Assembly (NCBI RefSeq): GCF_006349365.1
Contig: NZ_CP040899.1
Location: 1,302,001-1,366,000 of the forward strand
Reading direction: 5' to 3'
Length of the DNA: 64,000 nt
Source of the DNA: Georgenia wutianyii
Lineage (GTDB): Bacteria; Actinomycetota; Actinomycetes; Actinomycetales; Actinomycetaceae
In this document: one piece after another, positions 42,047 to 51,085 of the stretch
How positions within the stretch are numbered: the first letter of the stretch is position 1
Layout: each line of letters begins with the position of its first letter
Position numbers and translations under genes: made by a program
Notes under the pieces: generated by a model
The model's input: the letters and a program-made list of their open reading frames with translations, nothing else
Database searches by the model: none
What the model was told of the DNA's origin: nothing

Positions 42047-42780
42047 CCACAGCCCCGGTGGCCGACCAGCGCCGCCTGCTCGACATCCAGGTACTCGACA
42101 CGCGCGCCGCGAAGCTGGGTCACCAGCGCCGCAGCCTGCCCGTGCTCGGGTCCATCGCCGAGCTCGAGGGAAGGCTGGAGGACCTGAGCCGCGCCCAGGT
42201 GGAGGAGCGCACCGTCGTGGCCGACACCCGCCGCGAGGTGGCCAAGGCCGAGGCCGACGTCGAGCAGGTGCGCCAGCGCGCCGCGCGCCACCAGGCCCGC
42301 CTCGACTCCGGCGCGGTGAGCGCCAAGGAGGCCCAGGCGCTGCAGGGCGAGCTCGAGCAGCTCGCGCGGCGGCAGGGCGCCCTCGAGGAGGTCGAGCTCG
42401 AGGTCATGGAGCGACTGGAGCAGGCCGAGGCCCGCCTCGCCGAGCTCGAGACGCAGGAGGCCGCGATCGCCGCCGACGTCGCCCGCCACACCAAGGCGCG
42501 CGACGCCGAGTGGGCGACGATCGACCGCCAGCTCGAGACGATCACCGCCGAGCGCGCCGCGCTCGCGGGCCGGATCGACGCCGGGCTGCTCGCCCTGTAC
42601 GACCGGGTCCGGGAGCGCACCGGCGGGCTGGCCGCGGTCGCGCTGTACGGCTCGCGCACCGAGGGCACCCAGCTCGACTTCTCGCTCACCGAGCTCGACG
42701 CGATCCACTCCGCGCCGCCCGAGCAGGTCGTCCAGCACGAGGACTACGGCTACATCATCGTGAGGATGGAACCGAAGTGA
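42043..42780 (+). CDS. Coiled-coil protein of the C4-type zinc-ribbon family, zinc ligands lost
   Basis: A 245-residue protein. Residues ~10-175 are a long coiled coil (IAELEGRLEDLSRAQVEERTV, LEELELEV-type heptads). The C-terminus aligns with the zinc ribbon of HP0958/CdsZ-type proteins: family members have RCEGC, then APPDEVVRCEECGRILVR. Here these read SRTEGTQLDFSL and APPEQVVQHEDYGYIIVR, so all four cysteines are replaced while the surrounding pattern is kept. The GTG start overlaps the Nif3 stop and its own stop overlaps the RNase H gene (GTGA). The Nif3-coiled coil-RNase H operon is common in actinobacteria. Function unknown; RNA binding is suspected from neighbours. Confidence 0.85.
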   Translation: MTTAPVADQRRLLDIQVLDTRAAKLGHQRRSLPVLGSIAELEGRLEDLSRAQVEERTVVADTRREVAKAEADVEQVRQRAARHQARLDSGAVSAKEAQALQGELEQLARRQGALEEVELEVMERLEQAEARLAELETQEAAIAADVARHTKARDAEWATIDRQLETITAERAALAGRIDAGLLALYDRVRERTGGLAAVALYGSRTEGTQLDFSLTELDAIHSAPPEQVVQHEDYGYIIVRMEPK

Positions 42781-43895
42781 GCCAGGCGAGCCTCTTCGAC
42801 ACCGAGCCGGCCGAGCAGGAGGCGCCCAGCGCGCGCCCGGGCCGGGTCCTCGTCGTCGAGGCCGACGGTGGGTCCCGGGGCAACCCGGGCCCTGCCGGCT
42901 TCGGCGCGCTCGTCCGCGAGGGGGGCACCGTCCTCGCCGAGCGGGCCGCCTTCCTCGGCGTGTGCTCGAACAACGTCGCCGAGTACAGCGGCCTCGTCGC
43001 GGGCCTGCGCGCCGCCGCCGCGATCGACCCGACCGCGTCGGTCGAGGTCCGGATGGACTCCAAGCTCGTCGTCGAGCAGATGTCGGGTCGCTGGAAGATC
43101 AAGCACGAGGACATGCGCCGCCTGGCCGACGAGGCCCGCACGATCCTGCCCGCCGGGCAGGTGCGCTACACGTGGGTGCCACGGGCGGAGAACTCCGCCG
43201 CCGACGCGCTCGCCAACGCCGTCATGGACTCCGGCGGCAGCATCGAGCGCGACCACGCCTCGGACGGCGAGCCGGTCACGGGCCGAGGCGAGGACGTCCC
43301 GGCGGACGACTGGCAGGCCGAGGAGCCGATCCCGGACGTCGACGCCGGTGCACCGTCGCTCGCCGACCCCGGCGCCATCACCCTCGTCCTCGTCTCACCC
43401 GGCACCGCTCCGCAGGACCACGGGGAGGACCCCGAGCTCACCGAGCAGGGCGTCGAGCTCGCCGGGGCGGCCGCCGCGCTCGTCGACCGGATCGGCGGGG
43501 ACCTGTGGCCCCACCTCGCCCCGCCCACCGTGCTCCTGTCCTCACCGCTCGTGCGCGCCCAGCAGACCGCCGAGCTCATCAGCGAGGTCGCCGGGCTCGG
43601 GGTGCCCACCATCGACGACGACTTCGCCGCGGCCCGGCCGGGGGAGAGCCGCGAGGACCTCGCGCAGCGGGTCGCGCGCGCCCTCTCCCGCGTCGCCGAC
43701 CAGGCCGGCTGCACGGTCGTCGTCGCCGCCCACGCCGGCGTCATCGCCGCGATCGTCGGGACGGTCGTCGAGGCGCCCACCACCGCGTGGGACGTCTTCC
43801 GCGTCGCCCCCGGCACGGTGAGCGTCGTGCGCCTGTGGAGCGGACGCGGGGAGGTCCACGTCATGGGCTGCCCCGCCCAGCTGAGCGGTGAGTAG
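42777..43895 (+). CDS. RNase HI fused to a degenerate histidine-phosphatase domain
   Basis: A 372-residue two-domain protein known in actinobacteria as bifunctional RNase H/acid phosphatase. The N-terminal RNase HI carries VEADGGSRGNPGPAGFG (first Asp), NNVAEYSGLVAG (Glu) and VRMDSKLVVEQ (second Asp), so RNA of RNA-DNA hybrids should be cut. In the C-terminal domain the family signature LLRHGxT is replaced by LVLVSPGTAP, so the catalytic histidine that becomes phosphorylated is missing, while the second histidine (VVAAHAGVIAA) remains. Phosphatase activity is therefore doubtful. The GTG start overlaps the upstream gene. Confidence 0.88.
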   Translation: MSQASLFDTEPAEQEAPSARPGRVLVVEADGGSRGNPGPAGFGALVREGGTVLAERAAFLGVCSNNVAEYSGLVAGLRAAAAIDPTASVEVRMDSKLVVEQMSGRWKIKHEDMRRLADEARTILPAGQVRYTWVPRAENSAADALANAVMDSGGSIERDHASDGEPVTGRGEDVPADDWQAEEPIPDVDAGAPSLADPGAITLVLVSPGTAPQDHGEDPELTEQGVELAGAAAALVDRIGGDLWPHLAPPTVLLSSPLVRAQQTAELISEVAGLGVPTIDDDFAAARPGESREDLAQRVARALSRVADQAGCTVVVAAHAGVIAAIVGTVVEAPTTAWDVFRVAPGTVSVVRLWSGRGEVHVMGCPAQLSGE

Positions 43896-43911
43896 GCCGC
43901 GCCGCGGCGGG

Positions 43912-43917
43912 TAGACT
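43912..43917 (+). promoter_or_regulatory. rnpB -10 box
   Basis: TAGACT ends six bases before the first base of the RNase P RNA pairing stem at 43924, giving a clean promoter -10 element for the RNA gene. Confidence 0.7.
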
Positions 43918-43923
43918 TCCCGG

Positions 43924-44310
43924 GCGGATGAGTCGGCCAGGCGGTCGCGGCGCCCTCCGGGGCGACGAGGAACGTCCGGGCTCCACAGAGCAGGGCGGTG
44001 GGTAACACCCACCCGGGGTGACCCGCGGGACAGTGCCACAGAAAACAGACCGCCGTCGCAGCCTCCGGGCCGCGGCGGTAAGGGTGAAACGGTGGTGTAA
44101 GAGACCACCAGCGTGCCGGGTGACCGGTACGGCTCGGTAAACCCCGCCCGGAGCAAGACCAGACAGCAGGCGCCCGAGGGCTGCTCGCCCGAGCCTGCGG
44201 GTAGGTCGCTGGAGGCGCACGGCAACGTGCGTCGTAGATGGATGGCCGCCACCGCGGGACCGGTAACGGACCCGCGGGACAGAACCCGGCGTACCGGCCG
44301 ACTCATCCGC
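43924..44310 (+). ncRNA. rnpB: RNase P RNA (type A)
   Basis: The catalytic RNA that matures tRNA 5' ends. The closing stem GCGGATGAGTCGGCC (43924-43938) pairs with GGCCGACTCATCCGC at the end. The conserved core is visible as GAGGAACGTCCGGGCTCC near the 5' end, CAGTGCCACAGAAAACAGACC, the AAGGGTGAAACGGTG segment, GTAAACCCCGCCCGGAGCAA, and the 3' core AGATGGATGGCCGCC plus GACAGAACCCGG. Length of about 387 nt is normal for actinobacteria. It follows the RNase HI operon. Confidence 0.96.
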
Positions 44311-44444
44311 ACCTCTCCACAGGCAGCGTCCCGTCCCGCCCCGTCCACAGACGGCGCGAGGGTGGTCGACGGCGTCACCCGGCGGCCCGCATCGTGGGGC
44401 CCACACGGCGGGCACCAGCGCTCGCCCGGGCCGAAGGAGAACCG

Positions 44445-45116
44445 ATGCGAGCCCAGCACGCCGTCCCCGCGGCGCTCGCCGTCCTCGTCGCGTGCCTCGC
44501 GGGCTGCACCCTCGCAGCCGACGACGTCGCGGACCCGCCCAGTGCCGACGCCGAGGACGCCGAGGACCCGCCCAGCGCCACCCCGCCGCCACCTGCTGCG
44601 GCCCCGTCCGCGCCCGGTGACGCCGCCACCGAGCTGCCCTACGCCGCGCGGATGCCGCCGGAGGAGGAGGTCGACGCGATGGTGCTCGACGCCGCGGATG
44701 CCTACCTCGCGCACCGCGCCGCCTACGACGCCGCGGCGCGCACCGGCTTCGCCGACGCCCAGCTCCTCGAGGCGGCCCTGGAGGGGACCGACGGTTCGAT
44801 GCGCGACCTCCTCGAGCGCGAGAGCGCGAGCCTCGCCGAGGCCGGGCACGTCGTCGAGGGTGGCACCGAGGTGCTCGGGATGGAGGTCGCGTGGCTCGGC
44901 CCGCCGACCGCGGACGGCGGCGGCCTGCAGGTGGTCTTCGACGCGTGCGTCCTCGTGCGCGGGGTGCTGCGGGCCCCCGACGGCAGCGTGGCCCGCGACC
45001 TCACCGCCGCCGACGCCGTCTACGTCCAGCCCCGCCTCGTCCACGTCGACGGCGGCTGGGTCCTGCACGAGCAGCTCCAGCAGGCCGGCCCGTGCCCCGG
45101 CGACCTCACCTCGTGA
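44445..45116 (+). CDS. Secreted lipoprotein of unknown function
   Basis: A 223-residue exported protein. The N-terminus has a hydrophobic signal with lipobox LAGC (VLVACLAGCTLA), so it should be lipid-anchored outside the membrane. A Pro/Ala/Glu-rich linker follows, then a compact domain (EVDAMVLDAADAYLAHRAAYDAAA, VVFDACVLVRGVLRAPDG) with a helix and several strands. A GAAGGAGAACCG site precedes the ATG. I do not recognise the family. The gene between rnpB and an ABC exporter shows no operon link. Confidence 0.75.
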   Translation: MRAQHAVPAALAVLVACLAGCTLAADDVADPPSADAEDAEDPPSATPPPPAAAPSAPGDAATELPYAARMPPEEEVDAMVLDAADAYLAHRAAYDAAARTGFADAQLLEAALEGTDGSMRDLLERESASLAEAGHVVEGGTEVLGMEVAWLGPPTADGGGLQVVFDACVLVRGVLRAPDGSVARDLTAADAVYVQPRLVHVDGGWVLHEQLQQAGPCPGDLTS

Positions 45117-45269
45117 GGCGCCTGACGCCGGGCCCTACGGCAGACTGACGCGCGTCGTGGATCGCCCGCGGACGGCCACCACCGTCCACCCGCGCCGGGT
45201 CCGCCCCGCGGTTGCGGGGGTGTGGAACGATGAACGCGCACCTCCCACCGACCCCCCGTTGGAGCCCTC

Positions 45270-46250
45270 GTGACGAGCGACGTCGCCCACAGCCCCGCCG
45301 GGACCCGCACGGCGAGCCCCGTCCTCGAGGTCTCCGGGCTGGTCCGCCGGTTCGGTGACCTCACCGCCGTCGACGGCGTGTCCTTCCACATCGCCCCCGG
45401 GGAGACCTACGGGCTGCTCGGGCCCAACGGTGCGGGCAAGACGACGACGATCTCGGTCGTCGCCGGGCTGCTCGCCGCGGACGCCGGGGAGGTGCGGATC
45501 GCCGGCCGGCGGATGGGCCCGCGGGCGATCGCCCCGAAGCGGCGGCTCGGGCTCGTGCCCCAGGACCTGGCCATCTACCCCGAGCTCAGCGCCCGGGAGA
45601 ACCTCATGTTCTTCGGCCACCTCCACGGTATGCGCGGTGCCGAGCTCAAGCGCCGCACCGACGAGGTGCTCGACCTCATCGGCCTCACGGACCGCGCCAA
45701 GGGCCAGACCAAGGAGTTCTCCGGCGGCATGAAGCGCCGCCTCAACATCGGCATCGGCCTGCTCCACCACCCCGACCTGCTCATCCTCGACGAGCCCACC
45801 GTGGGCGTGGACCCCCAGTCCCGCAACGCCATCCTCGAGGCCGTCGAGGCGCTGTCGACCGAGGGCATGGCCGTCCTCTACACCACGCACTACATGGAGG
45901 AGGCCGAGCGGCTGTGCGACCGCATCGGCATCATCGACGCCGGCACGATCCAGGCCGAGGGCACCCGCGACGAGCTCATCCGGATCATCGGTGAGCTCGA
46001 CGAGATCAGGCTCGTCGGGACCGGGGACCTCGCGGCGGCGCTGATGGCGCTGCAGGAGATCGGCGCCGTCGAGCGGGCCGTCCTCGAGGGCCGCCAGATC
46101 CTCCTCCACGTGCGCGACGCCCCGACGGCGGTGGCGACCGTCGTGACGACGGCGGGCCGCAGCGGGGTCGAGCTCGCCGACGTGGAGATCACCCGCCCGG
46201 ACCTCGAGTCGGTCTTCCTCCACCTCACCGGCAAGGGGCTGCGGGACTGA
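45270..46250 (+). CDS. ABC transporter ATP-binding protein (ABC-2 type exporter)
   Basis: A 326-residue ATPase of the drug/Nod-factor (CcmA/DrrA-like) group. Walker A is GPNGAGKTTT, the signature SGGMKRRLNIG, and Walker B LLILDEPTVGVDPQSR, followed by the H-loop YTTHYMEEAERL. It powers the two downstream permeases, with one base and a four-base overlap between genes. The start is GTG. Transported substrate (drug, lipid or polysaccharide) cannot be told. Confidence 0.94.
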   Translation: MTSDVAHSPAGTRTASPVLEVSGLVRRFGDLTAVDGVSFHIAPGETYGLLGPNGAGKTTTISVVAGLLAADAGEVRIAGRRMGPRAIAPKRRLGLVPQDLAIYPELSARENLMFFGHLHGMRGAELKRRTDEVLDLIGLTDRAKGQTKEFSGGMKRRLNIGIGLLHHPDLLILDEPTVGVDPQSRNAILEAVEALSTEGMAVLYTTHYMEEAERLCDRIGIIDAGTIQAEGTRDELIRIIGELDEIRLVGTGDLAAALMALQEIGAVERAVLEGRQILLHVRDAPTAVATVVTTAGRSGVELADVEITRPDLESVFLHLTGKGLRD

Positions 46251-46251
46251 C

Positions 46252-47418
46252 ATGCGCCAGCTCCTCACGATGACGGGCAACGACCTGCGTCAGCGGCTGC
46301 GCGACAAGTCCGTCCTCATCTTCGGCATCGTCGTGCCGGTCGCGCTCATGCTCGTGCTCAACCTCGTCTTCGGGGACACCGGCGACGTCGAGCTGGGGCC
46401 GGTGACGGTCGCCGCGTCCGCCCCCGCCGACGACGCCTCCGCCCAGGTCCTCCTCGAGACGCTCACCCGGATCGAGGGCCTGGACGTCACCGTCGAGGAG
46501 GTCCCGGCCGACGAGGTCCGTCCGATGGCCGAGTCCGGGCAGGCGCAGCTCGGGCTCCTCCTGCCCGAGGGGTTCGGCGAGGACGTCGACCAGGGCCGCG
46601 GCGCGCGGGTCGAGATCATCGAGGGCGACGGGGCGGGCATGGAGACCGACGTCCTCGTCGCCGTCGTCCGCGGCGTCGGTGAGCAGCTGACCGCCGGCAC
46701 GGTCGCCACCCGCGCCGCCGCGGCGGCGGGCGTGCCGCCCGAGGATCTCGCGACGATCGCCCGGGAGGTGGGGGAGGCCCCCGCCAGCGTGATGACCGTC
46801 GAGGGCACGACGGCGACCGAGCAGCTCGGCGCGTCGGCCTCGCTCGTCGCCGGGCAGGCCGGACTGTTCCTCCTGTTCACCGTCGGCTTCGGGGTGCTGG
46901 CGATCATCAACGAGCGCGACCAGGGCACCTTCGCCCGGCTGCGGTCGATGCCGATCCCGCCGGGCCTCATCGTGGCCGCCAAGGCGCTCGCCGGCTACGT
47001 GCTCGGCGTCGTCGCCACCCTCGTCCTCCTCACCGCCGGCGTCCTCCTCTTCGACGTCGAGTTCGGCTCCCCGCTGCTCGTCCTCGTCCTCGTCCTGTGC
47101 GTCGTCGCGGCGGCGACGTCCCTCACCTTCGTCGTCGTGCGGGTGGCACGCACCTCCGAGCAGGCGGGGGTGGCGCAGTCGATCATCGCCGTCGTCCTCG
47201 GCCTCGCCGGCGGCGCGTTCTTCCCCGTCACCGCGACCGGGCCGCTCTCGGTGGCCCTCGACCTCAACCCGGTCTCGGCCTTCACCCGCGGCCTGGGGAT
47301 CAGCGCGGGCGGTGGTGGCCTGTCCGAGATCGCCGGCCCGGTCCTGGCGATGCTCGGCTTCGCCCTCGTCGCCGCGGTGGCCTCCCGGCTCCTGCCGGAC
47401 CGGGGGGTGGCCGCATGA
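46252..47418 (+). CDS. ABC-2 family permease 1
   Basis: A 388-residue membrane protein with an N-terminal helix (LIFGIVVPVALMLVLNLVFG), a large extracytoplasmic domain of ~150 residues, then five more helices with the ABC-2 signature GTFARLRSMPIPPGLIVAAKALAGYVL. It pairs with the next permease. Its stop overlaps the following ATG. Confidence 0.9.
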   Translation: MRQLLTMTGNDLRQRLRDKSVLIFGIVVPVALMLVLNLVFGDTGDVELGPVTVAASAPADDASAQVLLETLTRIEGLDVTVEEVPADEVRPMAESGQAQLGLLLPEGFGEDVDQGRGARVEIIEGDGAGMETDVLVAVVRGVGEQLTAGTVATRAAAAAGVPPEDLATIAREVGEAPASVMTVEGTTATEQLGASASLVAGQAGLFLLFTVGFGVLAIINERDQGTFARLRSMPIPPGLIVAAKALAGYVLGVVATLVLLTAGVLLFDVEFGSPLLVLVLVLCVVAAATSLTFVVVRVARTSEQAGVAQSIIAVVLGLAGGAFFPVTATGPLSVALDLNPVSAFTRGLGISAGGGGLSEIAGPVLAMLGFALVAAVASRLLPDRGVAA

Positions 47419-48578
47419 TGCCGGTCCTGGCCATCGCCGGCACCGAGCTGCGCCGCTACCTGCGCGACCGGTCGAACATCTTCTTCTTCCTCATCTTCCC
47501 GCTCCTCCTCGTCGTCGTCATCGGGCTGCAGTTCGGCGGGCAGGGCAGCACGGGACGGGTGGTCATCGCCGGCGCCGGCGGTGAGCTGCGCTCGGCGCTG
47601 ACCACCGAGCTCCGGGACGCCGACGCCACGGTGAGCACCGCCGACGCCGACGCGATGCGCGAGCAGGTGGCACGCGGGCGCGCGGACGTCGGCCTCCTCG
47701 TCGAGGACGACGCCGAGCAGTCCTTCGTCGCCGGCCGGCCCGCCGAGATCGAGCTCATCGTCTCCTCCGAGGCCAGTGCCCCCGGGGCGGTACAGGTCGT
47801 GCTCACGGCGCTGCAGACCCTGTCCCTGGAGCAGACCGAGCTCGCCGTGCTCACCGCGCGCGGCGTGCCGGAGGGGGAGGCCGCGGCGGCGCTGGCCCGG
47901 GCCCGGTCGGACGTCGCCCCGGTCGAGATCGGCGTCGTCGACGTCGACGAGGTCTCCCAGGAGCTGGGCGGCCTGGGACAGTTCGACCTCGGCGCAGCGA
48001 CGATGCTCCTGCTCTTCGTCTTCCTCTCCACGCTGGGCAGCGCGGTGACGCTCATCGAGTCCCGCCGCCTGGGCGTGCAGCGCCGGGTGCTCGCCGCCCC
48101 GGTCTCCGGCACGCAGGCGATCCTCGGGCAGATGCTCGGCCGGTGGGTCATCGCCAGCGCCCAGGGTGTCTACATCATGGTCGCGAGCATCCTGCTCTTC
48201 GACGTCGACTTCGGCAGCCTCCCGCTGGCGCTGCTCATCCTCCTCGTCTTCGGCGCGGTGGCCACCGGCGCCGCGATGCTCCTCGGGGCGCTCATGGACA
48301 ACGAGGGCGCGGCCAACGGGGTGGCCGTCGGCGCCGGCCTCGTGCTCGCCGCGCTCGGCGGGTGCATGTTCCCCCTCGAGATGTTCCCCGACACCCTGCG
48401 CACCGTCGCCAACCTCACCCCCCACGCGTGGGGCTACGAGGCCTTCGCCGAGATCCAGCGCCACGACGGCGGCCTGCTCGACGTCGCCCCGCAGCTCGCG
48501 GTGCTCGCCGCGATGGCCGTCGGCCTCGTGCTCCTCGGCGCACTCGCGCTGCGCCGCAGCACCGCCCGGGCGATGTGA
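47415..48578 (+). CDS. ABC-2 family permease 2
   Basis: A 387-residue membrane protein with the same layout as the preceding gene: N-terminal helix (NIFFFLIFPLLLVVVIGLQFG), extracytoplasmic domain, and C-terminal helices with SRRLGVQRRVLAAPVSGTQAIL. The pair probably arose by duplication and forms a heterodimeric exporter with the ATPase at 45270. Start ATG overlaps the previous stop (ATGA). Confidence 0.9.
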   Translation: MMPVLAIAGTELRRYLRDRSNIFFFLIFPLLLVVVIGLQFGGQGSTGRVVIAGAGGELRSALTTELRDADATVSTADADAMREQVARGRADVGLLVEDDAEQSFVAGRPAEIELIVSSEASAPGAVQVVLTALQTLSLEQTELAVLTARGVPEGEAAAALARARSDVAPVEIGVVDVDEVSQELGGLGQFDLGAATMLLLFVFLSTLGSAVTLIESRRLGVQRRVLAAPVSGTQAILGQMLGRWVIASAQGVYIMVASILLFDVDFGSLPLALLILLVFGAVATGAAMLLGALMDNEGAANGVAVGAGLVLAALGGCMFPLEMFPDTLRTVANLTPHAWGYEAFAEIQRHDGGLLDVAPQLAVLAAMAVGLVLLGALALRRSTARAM

Positions 48579-48601
48579 CGTCCGGCGTAGCATCGGTGCC
48601 C

Positions 48602-48970
48602 ATGGCCGAGGACTCCGTGCGCGTGGACAGCTGGCTGTGGGCCGTGCGCCTGTTCAAGACGCGCTCCCAGGCCCAGGCGGCCTGCCGCGGCGGGCACGTG
48701 CGCGTCGACGGGGACCGCGCCAAGCCGGCGACGCTCGTCGGCCCGGGGAGCAAGGTCGTGGTGACCGGCGGGGAGATCGAGCGCACCGTCGTCGTCCAGC
48801 GGGCGCTGCGCAAGCGTGTCGGCGCGCCGCTCGCCGCGCAGGCGATGATCGACGAGACACCCCCGCCCCCGCCGAAGGTCGAGCGGGCGGCCGTTCCTCA
48901 GCGCGAGCGGGGTGCCGGCCGGCCGACCAAGCGGGAGCGGCGCGACATCACCCGCCTGCGCGGCTACTGA
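48602..48970 (+). CDS. S4-domain RNA-binding protein (Hsp15-like)
   Basis: A 122-residue protein with one S4 domain: VRVDSWLWAVRLFKTRSQAQAAC and GGHVRVDGDRAKPATLVGPGSKV. E. coli Hsp15 of this family binds stalled 50S subunits carrying peptidyl-tRNA. The C-terminal tail is basic and Pro-rich, ending KRERRDITRLRGY. A TAGCAT -10 box lies eight bases before the ATG, suggesting a leaderless mRNA. Its last 23 bases overlap the convergent metallo-hydrolase gene. Confidence 0.9.
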   Translation: MAEDSVRVDSWLWAVRLFKTRSQAQAACRGGHVRVDGDRAKPATLVGPGSKVVVTGGEIERTVVVQRALRKRVGAPLAAQAMIDETPPPPPKVERAAVPQRERGAGRPTKRERRDITRLRGY

Positions 48971-49709
48971 GCAGCGCCATCTGGGACTCGTGGTCGGCCC
49001 GCACCCGCGGGTCGGCGAGGCGGTGGTCGTGGGGCGGCGTCCCCGCGGCGAGGTCGGCGAGGTAGCGCTCGTCGGCGTGCACCCGCCGGTGCCCCACCCA
49101 GCGGTGGGCGACCCGCCCGTGGCCCGGGACGACCACCCGCGGGTCGAGGTCGGCGAGCCGGCGCAGGGAGTGGCGGTACTCCTCGAAGGCGTCCGGTGCG
49201 TCGTCGAGCAGGGGCACCTCGACGTCGGAGAGCATGTCCCCGGCGATGAGCACCCCCTCCTCGGGCAGGTGGAGGCTCGCGTGACCGGGGGCGTGGCCCG
49301 GCGTGGGCACGACGACGGCGCGCGGGCCGGTCCACGGCACCTCGGTGGTGTCCGGGGCCAGCGGCGTCGTCCCGCCGATGACGTCCCACCGGTACCCGGG
49401 CAGGTCGCGTGACGCCTGCGCCGTGAGCTCCTCGGCGGTGGCGGCGTCGGTCGCCACCGACGTCGCCCAGCGGGGCACGTCGGGCAGCGCCGCGGACCAC
49501 AGGACGTGGTCCCAGTGCGGGTGGGTGGAGAACCCTGCGGCGACGTGCCAGCCGCGGCGGGACACCTCCTGCTCCAGCGCGAGGATCTCCTCGGGCGTGA
49601 GCGCCGGGTCGACGAGCAGGCAGGCGCCGTCGTCGTCGACGACGAGGGTCGAGGTCGTCAGCCACGTGGGCGACGTGACGACCCAGACGTGACGGGCGAC
49701 CTGCTCCAT
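48948..49709 (-). CDS. Metallo-beta-lactamase-fold hydrolase
   Basis: A 253-residue MBL-fold protein with the zinc motif THPHWDHVLW, further metal ligands in VPTPGHAPGHASL and GDMLSDVEVP, and VVPGHGRV near the C-terminus. It is likely a cytoplasmic thioester, lactone or phosphodiester hydrolase; the exact class is unclear. It lies 20 bases behind ppgK on the same strand and may be cotranscribed. It is not near the sulfur cluster and lacks the persulfide dioxygenase layout. Confidence 0.88.
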   Translation of the reverse strand: MEQVARHVWVVTSPTWLTTSTLVVDDDGACLLVDPALTPEEILALEQEVSRRGWHVAAGFSTHPHWDHVLWSAALPDVPRWATSVATDAATAEELTAQASRDLPGYRWDVIGGTTPLAPDTTEVPWTGPRAVVVPTPGHAPGHASLHLPEEGVLIAGDMLSDVEVPLLDDAPDAFEEYRHSLRRLADLDPRVVVPGHGRVAHRWVGHRRVHADERYLADLAAGTPPHDHRLADPRVRADHESQMALLSSRAGG

Positions 49710-49729
49710 GAGAGCAGGCTACGGCGCGA

Positions 49730-50497
49730 TCAGTGGTAGTTCGCGGCGGCGAGGGCCGCAGCCCCGACGATGCCCGCCTGGTTGCGCAGCGCGGCCGGCA
49801 CGATCGGGGCCTGGAGCTCGAGGAGCGGGAGGAACTGGTCGGACTTCTTGCTCACCCCGCCACCGACGACGATGAGGTCGGGGGAGAAGAGCATCTCGAT
49901 CGTCTCGAAGTACCGCTGGAGGCGCTTGGCCCACTTCGACCAGGACAGGCCCTCGCGCTCGCGGGCGGAGTCGGCGGCGCGGCTCTCGGCGTCGTGGCCG
50001 TCGATCTGCAGGTGGCCGAGCTCGGTGTTCGGCACGAGCGTGCCGTTGACGATGAGCACCGAGCCGATCCCGGTGCCGAGCGTGGCGACGAAGACGACCC
50101 CCTCGACGCCCTTCGCGGCGCCGTAGACGGCCTCGGCGTAGCCGGCGGCGTCGGCGTCGTTGACCGCCACGACGCGGCGGCCGACCGCCTCGCTCATGAT
50201 GGCGGGCACGTCCACGCCCTGCCACGACTTGTCGAGGTTGGCGATGAACGGCACGACCCCGTGCTTGATCGGTGCGGGGAAGGTGAGGCCGATCGGGACG
50301 TCGGCGGCGAGGTCGAAGCTCCCGACGAGCTCCTCGACGACGGCGGCCACCGCCGCGGGCGTGGACTTCTCCGGGGTGGGGATGCGCAGCCGCTCCCCGG
50401 CGAACTCGCCGGCGTCGAGGTCGACGGGCGCTCCCTTGATGCCCGAGCCGCCGATGTCGATGCCGAAGGCGACGGGTGTGCTGCTGGCTGAGGACAT
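49730..50497 (-). CDS. ppgK: Polyphosphate glucokinase
   Basis: A 255-residue ROK-fold kinase that phosphorylates glucose using polyphosphate or ATP. The phosphate loop is [15 protein letters not shown], and the actinobacterial PPGK pattern continues with [23 protein letters not shown] and [17 protein letters not shown]. The C-terminal [15 protein letters not shown] is typical. It would feed glucose into glycolysis, including glucose from oligosaccharide hydrolysis. The start follows a GGAGCAGCGCC stretch. Confidence 0.95.
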   Translation of the reverse strand: MSSASSTPVAFGIDIGGSGIKGAPVDLDAGEFAGERLRIPTPEKSTPAAVAAVVEELVGSFDLAADVPIGLTFPAPIKHGVVPFIANLDKSWQGVDVPAIMSEAVGRRVVAVNDADAAGYAEAVYGAAKGVEGVVFVATLGTGIGSVLIVNGTLVPNTELGHLQIDGHDAESRAADSAREREGLSWSKWAKRLQRYFETIEMLFSPDLIVVGGGVSKKSDQFLPLLELQAPIVPAALRNQAGIVGAAALAAANYH

Positions 50498-50563
50498 CGG
50501 CGCTGCTCCGTGGCTCGGGGTCGGTGACCGACAGCGAGCCTACCGCCGCGACGCCGGCCCGGC

Positions 50564-51058
50564 TCAGGTGACGGGCCCGGCCGTCTCCGTGAGGGAGTCC
50601 CGCCACGCGTCCAGGCCCTGCTGCACCTGCTCGTCGGTGCGGTGCTGGACGCGCGTCATGATCGTCCACCGCACCCCGAACGGGTCCTGGACGGAGGCGA
50701 AGCGGTCCCCGGTGACGTCGAAGACCTGCGCCTCCTCGCGCACGCGGGCCCCGCGCTCGCGGGCGGCGGCGAGGGTCGCGTCGACGTCGGGGACGTGGAC
50801 GGCGAGGCTGAAGCAGGCCTCGTCGGTGCCGGGGTCGCAGGCGACGGCGTGGAACTGCGGTGAGGGGTCCATGACGGTCATCCGGCCGTGCCCCAGGTCG
50901 AGCTCGCAGTGCCACACCGAGCCGTCCGGCCCGTCCATGCGGGTGGTCGTGCGGGCACCGAGGACGGCGCGGTAGAACTCGATCGCCTCGGCGGCGGGGG
51001 AGACGACGAGGAGCGGGCTGAGGGACGTGGCGCCCTCGGGGAGAAAGTTCGTGCTCAT
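50564..51058 (-). CDS. VOC-superfamily protein (PhnB-like)
   Basis: A 164-residue protein with paired beta-alpha-beta-beta-beta modules: SPLLVVSPAAEAIEFYRAVLGA and the C-terminal EEAQVFDVTGDRFASVQDPFGVRW. It belongs to the glyoxalase/PhnB-like VOC group of often unknown function. It is divergent from the AraC-type regulator gene across only 27 bases, which suggests control by that regulator. Confidence 0.87.
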   Translation of the reverse strand: MSTNFLPEGATSLSPLLVVSPAAEAIEFYRAVLGARTTTRMDGPDGSVWHCELDLGHGRMTVMDPSPQFHAVACDPGTDEACFSLAVHVPDVDATLAAARERGARVREEAQVFDVTGDRFASVQDPFGVRWTIMTRVQHRTDEQVQQGLDAWRDSLTETAGPVT

Positions 51059-51085
51059 CCCTCCAGCGTGCCTAGGGTGGCGCGC

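Noticed and set aside
48948..49709. Persulfide dioxygenase belonging to the sulfur cluster
   Set aside because: Far from the cluster, adjacent to ppgK, and the overall MBL layout is generic.
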